The notes beneath the pieces are model-generated. The model did not search any database. It had not been told where the DNA came from and saw nothing but the letters and a program-made list of their open reading frames with translations. From contig CAZKWC010000007.1 of NCBI GenBank assembly GCA_964556425.1, positions 1-64,000 on the forward strand: a stretch of 64,000 bases of DNA. The letters are read 5' to 3'. This stretch comes from JALQUL01 sp964556425. GTDB taxonomy: Bacteria; Pseudomonadota; Gammaproteobacteria; Burkholderiales; Burkholderiaceae_C. Shown one piece after another: positions 56,601 through 63,584 of the stretch. Position 1 is the stretch's first letter. Every line of letters starts with the position of its first letter. The translations under genes were made by a program, and so were the position numbers.

Positions 56601-57579
56601 ATTCTTTTCCTGGGTTGTTATTAGGAGAGCTCAAGTCACCTGCATAAGTAGTTCCAATAGGAATATGGTCACGCAGAATTACTTTTGATGTTAAAACCCC
56701 ATCAATTCGAATATTAAAAAGCCCTGCAGGATCGGACTCCCCCGTATTGAGCAAAATAGCATTGGTATTATTAGCTTTAGGCAAGGCCAATGCATTACTT
56801 GAACCTATGTTGTTCACCGCTACGTCATAACTCATTTCCTCACCAGGTAATAATGCCTTATTGGGTTTATTGGAAGACTTAGATAAACTAAATACAGGCC
56901 CTGTGACTAAGCGAATAACATCCGTATTATGAGCACTAACCGATTGCAAAACTGTAACTGCTGATAACTTAATTTGACTTGTATCGGGAGCCACAGCAGT
57001 GGTAGGTACCGTAGCAACCACTAACAATGATACGCTTGCCCCTGGTGATAAGGCAGGGATAGTAGTAGCAACGGAGCCATTGCTTGGCAAAATAGATTCA
57101 CCCGCATCCGCTTTACCGTTGTTATTAACATCCCAAATTAACTTTAGATTACTTGCAATAAAACCAGCTTGTTGTAATAAGGTAAATTGATAAGTGGAGG
57201 CAACATTGCCAGTATTTACTAAAGTATGAGAAATGGCAAAGGGTGCATTGGGTGCGCTATTAATGGTTTGAGAATTGGTTAAGCTGAGTGCTTCTACGGC
57301 AGCAACCCTAACCTCGACTTCGTTAGACTCCTGTCTTTGTGCAGGCTCAAATGTAGAAGGCTTAAAAGTGACAGAAGCCCTATTCCGAATCATGGTATCG
57401 GCTGGGGTTGGCGTTAAAGTAGAGGCAGCTGCTTGACTAAAAAAATAAGCACCTAAAAAATAAAATGACAATAACAATAAAAATCGAATCAGAAATGACC
57501 AAAACACAACAAGCCTATCATTATTAGGATTGTTGTCTAAAGTGTGATGTAAATTCAATTGATTTTCAATGATCGTCAT
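50680..57579 (-). CDS. Giant DUF11/SdrD_B/invasin-like surface protein with C-terminal outer-membrane barrel
   Basis: This 2299-residue protein has a long N-region plus hydrophobic signal (about 22-52, ending AAA). An N-terminal module starts DTMIRNRASVTF, DUF11-type repeats lie near 410-550 and 855-1000, and SdrD_B-like modules near 555-680 (DVNHDRVLQNNE) and 1010-1080 (DCNKTGAQEKDETGIPGV). An invasin-like Ig region lies near 1330-1420 (ADGQTAAIIKMRLLDSEGRL). From about 1510 to the end, alternating strands and turns ending in Trp look like an outer-membrane barrel. Third gene of the surface operon. The role is inferred as surface anchor or adhesin. Confidence 0.7.
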   Translation of the reverse strand: MTIIENQLNLHHTLDNNPNNDRLVVFWSFLIRFLLLLSFYFLGAYFFSQAAASTLTPTPADTMIRNRASVTFKPSTFEPAQRQESNEVEVRVAAVEALSLTNSQTINSAPNAPFAISHTLVNTGNVASTYQFTLLQQAGFIASNLKLIWDVNNNGKADAGESILPSNGSVATTIPALSPGASVSLLVVATVPTTAVAPDTSQIKLSAVTVLQSVSAHNTDVIRLVTGPVFSLSKSSNKPNKALLPGEEMSYDVAVNNIGSSNALALPKANNTNAILLNTGESDPAGLFNIRIDGVLTSKVILRDHIPIGTTYAGDLSSPNNNPGKELLFRMAGDAPFAYQRTAGLNVIEVAVAFDSVPANASVRMSFKVKVKADYEGEIVNIAELFYSDGTSSILSQSAYPTNQVRNTTPIGPSPDLIIKKTHNADFIVDQESRFQIIVENVSQLATTQAVVVTDLLPAEMQFVSATGVGWSCTVAGKLVTCVLAKGLPASTIYSASKSSPITLIVKIAASVLNGTSGSKKLLNTATVQGGGEATSRTKNNSSTDEVLVIQPTATSSLKGRVWLDVNHDRVLQNNEAFLKGWYVELLQYQNATQVQINAAKNANPTTATDNTFINAASQKPIGTTFVIGTKIYTIVARSAETDEAGSYAINNIAAGNNYALRFYSPQGIWYSSPVDGELAQPISNAVVDHDLGMLTAIVFTGGQQFKEQSLPVDHTGVVYDSLKRTPVQSAQLTLVGPNGFDPSIHLVGGLSNFNQLTDPTGVYHYSLTSFAPLGTYRIQITSPVNYSWPSVIIPPQANALAIELGAPDRYIVQNQETAPNEAQNTIYYLSFEHNASSKKLTNNHIPLDPPFESGPWVVEKKANKTTVEVVDFVDYTIGVTNKTKLERSSLIVFDQAATGFTYVEKSAFITLPGQKKIAIQPRIVNNGKSGFYLQFDINLPLSGSNVEKILLDEVITIQYRMAVSPNAMLGDGVNTAWAQSIGPNPASSNKANAKVKIIGGVFANEGFIVGSVFLDCNKTGAQEKDETGIPGVRLFLEDGTHVMTDALGKFSFYGVSPTTHILKLDETSVPKNTFFGATGNRASGLPFFKNEPVIKNATSQFIDLKNGQLFQANFAAQTCNDNILQVVEQRKIIANPINNQEIVTAVKSSERFTIVSQNSSDIDVKAKPSAGFIDLETQPVNLTNTFNPLSNSVASKLKQEPSTELEVNQLLTLEEKVKQAKDNTFELLNLTDQQILEFAYTNIQVKGPIGTIFKLWVNDIEIPDSRVGKRSTLADKKVEAWEYVAVTLKKGVNTIKVLQNDPLGNTRGSKTLQIIAPGDLAKISLELPKDALADGQTAAIIKMRLLDSEGRLVSTRTPINLSTKIGEWLVNDLSAQEPGIQLFVQGGQIDLPLRAPVEPGVGEIVIDANGVKTSAEMRFTPNLRPMLVAGLVDGVIHLRNINFSAIEPVRKADSFEKELVSFSQVSQNGKKSVAARAAFYLKGKIKGEYLLTAAYDSEKTQQETLFRDIQPDAFYPIYGDSSIRGFDAQSSGKLFVRIDSQRSYLMWGDFTPVGNNIRQLTQYSRALNGAQLHVDEIVAKASSTADSVWSNSSDVRSEVNVFASKNNQKQVLEELLANGTTGPFQLRFSDMLQNSEKIEVLIRDRQQNEVLSSNGNSQLVLERFVDYTIDTVTGQLRLRQPLASFDQNGNRQSIRIRYEVEGSGDEFWVAGIDTQIELMNKAKLGVVGIEDKDPAKPSQLQGVYASVKLAEQTTLNAEVAKVTRYAGNGTDSTAIEKDGQSVSGIAQRLELVHQSNKVQIKAQAQKSDKDFDFTGSSLSKGRQELTLEASAKPLPQTAVKAQLKQSKNLIVLTEQTSSGVSATQQLTPGISVELGIRHYRNLSNEVLTRQSILEEGDIAKLRIAGTLPMLTKVNSFVEYEQDLSVQDQKLLAFGSEYNTNWGRVYGRYELISSLNKANNLNLSAQNQRSAIGFDAKYSDAGSVYSEYRLSNEGSDTTSNAQLAYGLKHQFNLTNAWSLTGNFEKIQPTDSSESVDVKPTNTSVSSSNGTGLSSTERSTTAGLTLDYKGYENARLSSRIEARFADLEKSNNFLFAAAYKLNNEWSSLARLVQENRYVLSQSGSDAENTRVQLGLAYRPNRSDRLNVLAKYENRYEITTPVGLTDELGTLSRSQIVSVHANIKPYAYLQLDGRIAAKWIRSQLDTLVTHNSAQLIYARATYDLSNRLDIATQFFWMRSNNGALQKGVGLELGYLISSDVWLSLGYNAFGFKEFDLAGDAQLSKGAYLRLRVKFDETGLKW

Positions 57580-57861
57580 AGGTGCTGATTAATTCTCACT
57601 GCATTGATTAGTCTACTTTATCTTCTTTTTGAGGGGGGATATTATTGATTGGCACTCAGTTTTAAAACATCTATTCTTTTACTAGGCCTGTGAATTCAAC
57701 TGTAAATTAAGTCGTACTAAGAATTAGAGTGGTCTACCATGCCAATTTTTATACTTCAAACAAGTTATAAATGTAAAAAATGGGCTTGAAACTCTAGCCA
57801 ATACTGTATAAGAAGACCTTTAGACTTTAAACAAAGACTCTTTTAGCCTCTCCTCCATTCG
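57580..57861. other. Intra-operon spacer upstream of the giant gene
   Basis: With the adjoining inverted repeat this makes a 330-bp AT-rich gap between the 948-aa and 2299-aa genes. There is no open frame. A separate promoter for the giant gene is possible, but no clear -35/-10 pair was found. Confidence 0.45.
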
Positions 57862-57893
57862 TATACTGTTATTTTTATAATAATAACAGTATA
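57862..57893. repeat. Perfect AT-rich inverted repeat inside the surface operon
   Basis: Twelve-base perfect arms TATACTGTTATT/AATAACAGTATA flank an eight-base centre, 16 bp after the stop of the 948-aa gene. No T-run follows on the minus strand. It could be a 3'-end stem, an operator or a processing site. Confidence 0.6.
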
Positions 57894-57909
57894 TTAGAAA
57901 CCATACCAA

Positions 57910-60756
57910 TTAATCAATTTTGACACAAAACTGCATAGTTGCGCTAGCACCAGCTTCTAAAGTTGGTGTTGAGCAGGTCACTGCACCTACTGAACCGTTG
58001 CTTGATATACCACCAACTGTGCCATTGGTACAAGTAGGGGCAACTGAAGCTGATAATTTTGTATAATTAGGGGTGCTGTCAGATATTAATACGGAAGTAA
58101 CTGCTGCACTGCCCTCGTTATTTGCCCGAACTCTATAACATACACATTGAGCAGGTTTGGCTGACAATTGTGTTATGGCAAAACTTGCAGAAGCTGGGTT
58201 ACCTGAACAACTTGCGTCTAAGGCTTGGGTTTTAAGTAAACGAATATTGCCAGTCACAATGGTACTAGTGTCCGTAACTGAAATTGCTGAAACACCACAC
58301 GCTGCAGCTGGTGTTACGGTTAATAAGCGAGTATCCACCATTCCCGCAGAAGCACCAGTAGATGCAAAAACTTTAACAAAAATACGAAGCGATTTTCCTT
58401 TTGCTACTGTTCCAGTACTAATAGAGCTTCCATCTGTATATAAAGCACCACTTGGTAATCCAGTGAAATTAGTCACTGGATTATTAAGTTCTGATGCATC
58501 TAAAACACCATTGTTATTCACATCAGCATAAACAACTGAAGTAAATGAAGCGTTGGAATTACTTCCTGTAACAGGCATAGCACAAGTCAAATCGTTATTA
58601 CCCGTATTACTTAATATATGGCTATAAACCACTGAGCCGCCTGCTGCAATTTGACCTGTGTTACTAGGACTTAAGGTTAAATTGGGCGAACCGACCACTT
58701 CAACGCCATCGCGCTTGGTACTGCTTAAGGAACTAACTGAACCACTAGTCGCTTTAAAAAAGAAACTGGTAGTACCAACTGATGCACCTACTGGAGCTGT
58801 CACTTCAGCACAGGCGATTTGTGTGTTGACATTCACTTGGCTAGCAGTAATTGTGAAGTTGGTAGAAACAGCCCCTAAAGTGGCGCAACTAGAACTAGTG
58901 GAGCTATAAAACTGTACAGACCAACCCGCTGGCAAAGTACCTGCTACAAAATCACTGCCAGAAGCATCTAAATGTACGGTACCGGCTAAGCTAGTTTTAA
59001 TCCATAATGGAAAACGAGCTTTACCTGCCACCACAGAGCCTTGTGGTGTACAAGACGGTGAGCTACTATTAATCGTACAAACTGATAAGTCGCTAGCAAC
59101 GCCTGTTAAGGTACCCGCAGCATCATTCGATATAGTTAAATTAGCAGTAGTGACGGTTGTAATCGTATTTTTAACCGCATCTTTTTTAGTGCTATCGCCC
59201 TTAGAAGTAAATAACTGAGTCAGTGAACCACCAGCTGTTGCGTTAGCAGGCAAAGTGACTTTGACTACAATTTTGACTCCACAAGCCTTATTGGCATTGT
59301 CAGCAATAAAAGGCGATGTACAAGTGCTAGCAGCGCCGTCTATATTGCTAGGAATTAAAGGAGTTGTACTTGCTGTAAGTGGTGTAGCGCCATCGGCTTG
59401 AAAAATTTCAATAATGGTTCCAGCAGGATAGGTGTTAGCGCTTACAGATACTACAAAGGCATCACTACCATTACCTTTGTTCCAGACAAAATTTTCAAAC
59501 GTTTGAGTACTACCGGCAATTGCGGTGGCAATTGTTGTTTCGTCATCAGAACTAGCCGGTGTGCCAGGTGTACTATCTACACCTTTAGAGCCATCAGTTG
59601 CACTCACGTTTGCGGTAACTGAATAGTTTTGTGCAACTAATAATTGAACTGTATTGGTATCGCAGCTAGCAGAACCACAGGTAAACTGAGCAACATTGGT
59701 AATAGTGCCGGCAGGAGCAGTTGATTGAACTGTTGCTTTAAAAGAAAAAGTTTGTACAGCATTAGGAGCAAAATTGGTAAACTTGGCGGTTACCACGTTG
59801 GAAGAAAATCCAAAATCAAGCTCGGTTCCGGTACCATCTGCACTACCACCCTCTAAATTACCTGCCGCATCAGTCAATGCTGTTGTAGCAGTTGAAGACC
59901 ACAAACCAGAACCAGTTTTATAGCTTAAAGATGAAGTTGCCAACAAACCAATCGTATCAGTTAAAGTGGTATCGCCGGCAGTACTACCTGTATTGCGAAC
60001 AGTAAAAGTATAGGTGACTACATCACCAGGCGCTGCGTTAAGAATGTCTTGACTCTTTACTACATCAAAAACAGCACCTGTTTTAACTGTTAAGGTATCG
60101 GTATTTTGTGCCAACACAATACCACCATAACCAGATGTTGATTGTGTAGTATCACCTAAACTACCGGCATCTACTTTAAGGGTTGCCGAAGCATCAGCAG
60201 CTGCAGTACTTAAGGTACTAACAGCCACTACAAATTTATAAGATTGCACAGCTGCAACTGGGCCTACACTTGCCACTTCTATACCTGTACTTCCAGAACA
60301 ATCGCCAATGGCTAATGGTGCTGCTAAATTATCTGGTTGACCATCACCATCACTGTCAGCAAAAATTTGGCAAGTAGCATTGGTGGTGGTTCCTGTGCCC
60401 AATAAATTACTTACTTTAATTTTAAAACTATCAGAGGTATTGCCCGCATTGGCAATGGTGTGTGGAAAATAAACAGTGCCACCAGGAGCAACTGCTTTAT
60501 TATTATTTGCACTCAATACAAATCCAAATTTTTCAATCACCATTGTTTCAACGGTGTTAGATGTAACGGTTCTAGCCACGCCTAAAGCATCGGTATAGCT
60601 AGCAGAAGCTTGATTGCCAATTAATGTGCCAGCCAAAGGGGTAGATGACTCTGCAACTCCCAAGCCCACTTTTAATGTCAATGCGATCAATGCAAGCGCA
60701 AAAATAATGCTCGCAACTCTTGATTCATGATTTTTAATAATACGAATAATGCTCAT
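57910..60756 (-). CDS. Secreted multi-domain DUF11-type repeat protein
   Basis: This 948-residue protein has a signal peptide (hydrophobic about 18-35), then an N-terminal module GTLIGNQASASYTDALGVARTV like that of the giant protein. It continues with at least five Ig-like DUF11-type modules recognisable from repeats such as NTGSTAGDTTLTDTIG, NTGNNDLTCAM and NNEGSAAVTSVLISDSTP. A DSDGDGQPD segment may bind calcium. Cysteines are scattered as likely disulfide pairs. There is no membrane anchor, so it is probably secreted or held by the giant partner. Start ATG 60756 rather than TTG 60768. Confidence 0.7.
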   Translation of the reverse strand: MSIIRIIKNHESRVASIIFALALIALTLKVGLGVAESSTPLAGTLIGNQASASYTDALGVARTVTSNTVETMVIEKFGFVLSANNNKAVAPGGTVYFPHTIANAGNTSDSFKIKVSNLLGTGTTTNATCQIFADSDGDGQPDNLAAPLAIGDCSGSTGIEVASVGPVAAVQSYKFVVAVSTLSTAAADASATLKVDAGSLGDTTQSTSGYGGIVLAQNTDTLTVKTGAVFDVVKSQDILNAAPGDVVTYTFTVRNTGSTAGDTTLTDTIGLLATSSLSYKTGSGLWSSTATTALTDAAGNLEGGSADGTGTELDFGFSSNVVTAKFTNFAPNAVQTFSFKATVQSTAPAGTITNVAQFTCGSASCDTNTVQLLVAQNYSVTANVSATDGSKGVDSTPGTPASSDDETTIATAIAGSTQTFENFVWNKGNGSDAFVVSVSANTYPAGTIIEIFQADGATPLTASTTPLIPSNIDGAASTCTSPFIADNANKACGVKIVVKVTLPANATAGGSLTQLFTSKGDSTKKDAVKNTITTVTTANLTISNDAAGTLTGVASDLSVCTINSSSPSCTPQGSVVAGKARFPLWIKTSLAGTVHLDASGSDFVAGTLPAGWSVQFYSSTSSSCATLGAVSTNFTITASQVNVNTQIACAEVTAPVGASVGTTSFFFKATSGSVSSLSSTKRDGVEVVGSPNLTLSPSNTGQIAAGGSVVYSHILSNTGNNDLTCAMPVTGSNSNASFTSVVYADVNNNGVLDASELNNPVTNFTGLPSGALYTDGSSISTGTVAKGKSLRIFVKVFASTGASAGMVDTRLLTVTPAAACGVSAISVTDTSTIVTGNIRLLKTQALDASCSGNPASASFAITQLSAKPAQCVCYRVRANNEGSAAVTSVLISDSTPNYTKLSASVAPTCTNGTVGGISSNGSVGAVTCSTPTLEAGASATMQFCVKID

Positions 60757-60777
60757 AGTGGATTTCAATTGATTGTT

Positions 60778-61311
60778 TTAGTTTTTATTAATGACGATTA
60801 CTCTTGCTTTCACAAGCGTGGTTTGACCAGCTGCTAACTCGGCACTAGACCAGCGAACAATCTTGTAATCAGACATGGGCAGCAACACTACTTTGTCTTT
60901 GTTTTGTGCGTCTTTTACTACTTTGCTTAAAGGAATATCGGCAAAAAGTGTGCCTCCAACCATGGTGCTTGCTTTGGCCTTTTGAGGAAAAACTGTATCC
61001 TTTATTAACTCCGTACTATTGGGAATTGGCAAATCAAACTCAAGCTCTTTTAAAGCATTTTTGCTATTATTTTTATAAATTGCTTGATACTCTAAAACTG
61101 CACCTGGCGCAGCTGACGTGATCGGCACCAAGCTCTCTTTGCCTTGAGCATCTTTGCTTACTAAAAACACTTTTAATTCTGATGACAATGTAGCAACCGT
61201 TATGCTTGTTACTGCTTTGTCAGTTGTTGTATTGGCAAAAGAAGTAGCGACCAATAAGTTAGATGTCATCAACAACCCTAGCAATACTAATAAACGAAAA
61301 TTTCTATTCAT
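60778..61311 (-). CDS. Small secreted single-domain DUF11-like protein
   Basis: This 177-residue protein has a clear signal peptide (about 1-26, ending SFA) and one Ig-like domain: APGAVLEYQAIYKNNSKNALKELEFDLPIPNST fits a DUF11-type fold. It has no cysteines and no anchor. It is the first gene of the operon, 21 bp before the 948-aa gene, and may be a subunit, cap or chaperone of the surface structure. That role is inference. Confidence 0.65.
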   Translation of the reverse strand: MNRNFRLLVLLGLLMTSNLLVATSFANTTTDKAVTSITVATLSSELKVFLVSKDAQGKESLVPITSAAPGAVLEYQAIYKNNSKNALKELEFDLPIPNSTELIKDTVFPQKAKASTMVGGTLFADIPLSKVVKDAQNKDKVVLLPMSDYKIVRWSSAELAAGQTTLVKARVIVINKN

Positions 61312-61364
61312 ACAGCCCCCATATTATTTACTATAGAAATACGCTTATTAATTGCTACAAAAAA

Positions 61365-61400
61365 ATATCAAAAATACATATTTAACAGTATTTTTGATAT
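61365..61400. repeat. Perfect 13-bp inverted repeat upstream of the surface operon
   Basis: Arms ATATCAAAAATAC (61365-61377) and GTATTTTTGATAT (61388-61400) are perfectly complementary around a ten-base centre, 54 bp upstream of the 177-aa gene. On the minus strand a T-run follows, so it could be an AT-rich terminator; its place just upstream of a TATAGT -10 candidate fits an operator equally well. Confidence 0.6.
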
Positions 61401-62056
61401 CTAAATTTTGTGAAGGAGTTTTAAAATTAAAACATAAAACGTATTTACCTGATATGAAAATTATAGGTGAGCAACTTTTTTAAATCTATGATTTACCTTG
61501 ATAAAAACAACTTTTATGCGTTATAAATATTACCAAAATGTAAAAAAAGTCCATATTTATATATAAATATCTCAAAACGTTAATAATAGGTTTGGTATTA
61601 TTTTTATTAAATCATCTATAATTTTTGATAGTAATGTAATTTTTATGATTTTTGAGTTAATAAAACTTAATAGAATTGGTCGATTTTGTATTTTTTTCTT
61701 TACATAGAAAAAATGTCTGTGTTACTTTTTTTGCCCCATTTTTATATTTTTCAAGCATTCAGCTTATCAATGACACTCATAAATTATGGGAATACATGAA
61801 AATTTTGTTTAAATTTGGGAGTTTCTAGCTACACTAGTTATGAATCTATTCATTCATATTTGTCTTGATGATCCACAAAATTAAATAAACACTCATTTTT
61901 ATACTTCTGAAATGTAAAGTAAGGCTAATCTCTCAAAAATCTTGATTTATCTGAATAATCGCTAACAAAAGCCATCATAAGTACACAATTGATTATTATT
62001 TCAAGTCTCCTCTATTTGTCTGATCAGCTCAAACAATTGCCACTATGTGCAGGACA
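61401..62056. other. Extremely AT-rich gene-free region upstream of the surface operon
   Basis: Roughly 650 bp, visibly richer in A/T than the rest of the window, with many A/T runs and no meaningful open frame. It could be a regulatory region bound by an H-NS-like silencer (MvaT/H-NS type), or decayed sequence. Nothing more specific is visible. Confidence 0.5.
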
Positions 62057-62103
62057 ACAAAAAGCCTTGCTAGTTGCTGCCGAGAAAACAACTGGCAAGG
62101 CTT
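62057..62103 (-). terminator. Probable terminator of the sirtuin gene
   Basis: Arms AAGCCTTGC/GCAAGGCTT extended by AGTTG/CAACT after one mismatch form a 14-bp stem with a 12-nt loop. A short T-run follows on the minus strand. It lies about 110 bp past the sirtuin stop. Confidence 0.6.
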
Positions 62104-62214
62104 ATCAAGAACCGCATACAAAACTTAAACAAGGTATGTTTGATTAAAATTGAACTTGTTTTTAAAAATGTAGAAAAAATCAATATTTACAGGCATAGAA
62201 TAGATAAGTACGCC

Positions 62215-62946
62215 CTATATAAGCCAACGTTCAACCAAGGTAGGCACTTGTTCACAAGCGCTACCTTGTAAATACTCATAATTACCCTGAGTATTTGCAT
62301 GTTCTAAGTTAATTAATACTTTTTCTGCTTCAAATGAGGCATAAGCTAATAAACTAGCTGCTGGCTGAACCACCAAAGAACTACCCACTACCAACACTTT
62401 TTTTGCTTGCCCAAACAATTGTGCTGCTTCGTGCATTGCAAAAACAGACTCACCAAACCACACAATATGTGGCCTTAATTGACTGCCCTTTTCGCATAGT
62501 TGCCCTAACGATAAATGCGCCTCCGGCCATTCATAGACTAATTTTGAATCAAGGCTACTACGTACTTTACGGATTTCGCCGTGCAAATGAAGCACCTTAC
62601 TCGAGCCTGCTCTTTCATGCAGGTCATCCACATTCTGGGTAATAACGGTAACGTCAAATTTTTCTTCTAATTGGGCAATTGCATAATGAGCAGCATTAGG
62701 GCTTGCTGCTATGACTTTTTCACGTCTTTCGTTATAAAACTGTAAAACCAATTCGGGTTGACGTCTCCAAGCCAATGGGCTGGCTACTTCAGTCACGTCA
62801 TATTGATTCCAGATTCCGCCCATATCCCTGAAGGTCAATAAACCACTTTCTGCACTGACACCCGCCCCAGTAAATACCACAATAGGTTCTTTTTCAGAGG
62901 CGTTTGTAAGAGGGGGCTTAGGCGTATTTTGATTCGATTGATTCAT
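62215..62946 (-). CDS. cobB: Sir2-family NAD-dependent protein deacylase (class III-like, lacking zinc cysteines)
   Basis: This 243-residue protein has the NAD-binding GAGVSAESG and TQNVDDLHERAG motifs, the catalytic His in HLHGE, and GSSLVVQPAA. The FYNERRE segment holds the Tyr-x-x-Arg pair that in SIRT5/CobB binds succinyl or malonyl groups. The usual CxxC...CxxC zinc site is absent: the region reads KVRSSLDSKLVYEW and CEKGSQLRPHIVWFGE. I recall such zinc-less sirtuins from other bacteria. Start ATG 62946 rather than a TTG. Confidence 0.88.
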   Translation of the reverse strand: MNQSNQNTPKPPLTNASEKEPIVVFTGAGVSAESGLLTFRDMGGIWNQYDVTEVASPLAWRRQPELVLQFYNERREKVIAASPNAAHYAIAQLEEKFDVTVITQNVDDLHERAGSSKVLHLHGEIRKVRSSLDSKLVYEWPEAHLSLGQLCEKGSQLRPHIVWFGESVFAMHEAAQLFGQAKKVLVVGSSLVVQPAASLLAYASFEAEKVLINLEHANTQGNYEYLQGSACEQVPTLVERWLI

Positions 62947-62998
62947 GACAGGGACTTTCAAAAAACCCTATCTGAATCCAATATATAAAAAAACAAGA

Positions 62999-63164
62999 CT
63001 AGTACAGCGTTTCATCAATGAGCTTAAAAATGAAATCGATGGATTAGCTCGTCAGCTTAGGCGCAAACCACAGCCATAGCCATAACTATGGCGAGGATTT
63101 GCAACGACAGATGGCGGGCGAAGGCGCGATTTCATGTAAGCGGTTTGGTGAAAGGCTGTACTAG
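62999..63164. mobile_element. MITE-like fold-back element with terminal inverted repeats
   Basis: The first 19 bases (62999-63017) match the reverse complement of the last 19 (63146-63164) at 17 positions, both beginning CTAG. Inside are further matched arms: ATGAAATCG/CGATTTCAT (63030-63038, 63127-63135), GCAAA/TTTGC (63063-63067, 63098-63102) and a central GCCATAG/CTATGGC hairpin (63073-63079, 63086-63092). The whole 166 bp is one imperfect palindrome, GC-richer than its surroundings and without a gene, as in non-autonomous transposons. CTAG at both ends may be a 4-bp target duplication. Confidence 0.65.
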
Positions 63165-63562
63165 CGATTACGCATCCAGTCGGCTGTTTGAAAAAATGAA
63201 GTGGCTAAACGCTTTTGCAACTCTGGGTCTAGTTCGATTTCTTGCATGGCTTGGGCCATACAAGCGAGCCATTGATCACGCTCTTCAATACCAATACTAA
63301 AAGGCATATGTCTGGCTCTTAGCCGAGGATGGCCAAACTCTTGCTCATATAAGGGTGGACCGCCCAACCAACCACATAAGAACATAAAAAGCCTGCGCCT
63401 TGCATTATCTAAATCAGTGCCGTGGCTGGCTCTTAAAACAGTATAGGCGGGTTCTAAGTCCATTAGGTCATAAAACCTATCGACTAATTTTTGAACTTGC
63501 TCTTGGCCCCCCACCCACTCAAAAGCAGTGGTGTATTGCGGTAATTGGTTTGATTCTGTCAT
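63161..63562 (-). CDS. Group II truncated haemoglobin
   Basis: This 133-residue globin has FEWVGGQEQVQKLVDRFYDLM, the proximal-His region GHPRLRARHMPFSIG and ERDQWLACM with the group-II Trp. Such proteins bind O2 or NO; the physiological role varies. The stop codon TAG lies inside the terminal repeat of the adjoining fold-back element, so the last codons may have been altered by its insertion. It lies 22 bp downstream of an FtsX-type permease gene. Confidence 0.92.
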   Translation of the reverse strand: MTESNQLPQYTTAFEWVGGQEQVQKLVDRFYDLMDLEPAYTVLRASHGTDLDNARRRLFMFLCGWLGGPPLYEQEFGHPRLRARHMPFSIGIEERDQWLACMAQAMQEIELDPELQKRLATSFFQTADWMRNR

Positions 63563-63584
63563 ATAGCTGAAAATAATTCGAAGA

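Noticed and set aside
57862..61400. CRISPR or other direct-repeat array
   Set aside because: The two AT-rich palindromes are single copies with no regular spacers; repeats inside the surface genes are domain repeats.
62074..62271. Small plus-strand coding region of about 65 codons
   Set aside because: It runs through the sirtuin terminator and into the sirtuin gene on the opposite strand, has biased AT-rich composition and no ribosome site.
63088..63300. Plus-strand coding region of about 70 codons across the fold-back element
   Set aside because: It spans the palindrome and the antisense of the globin gene; composition follows those features.
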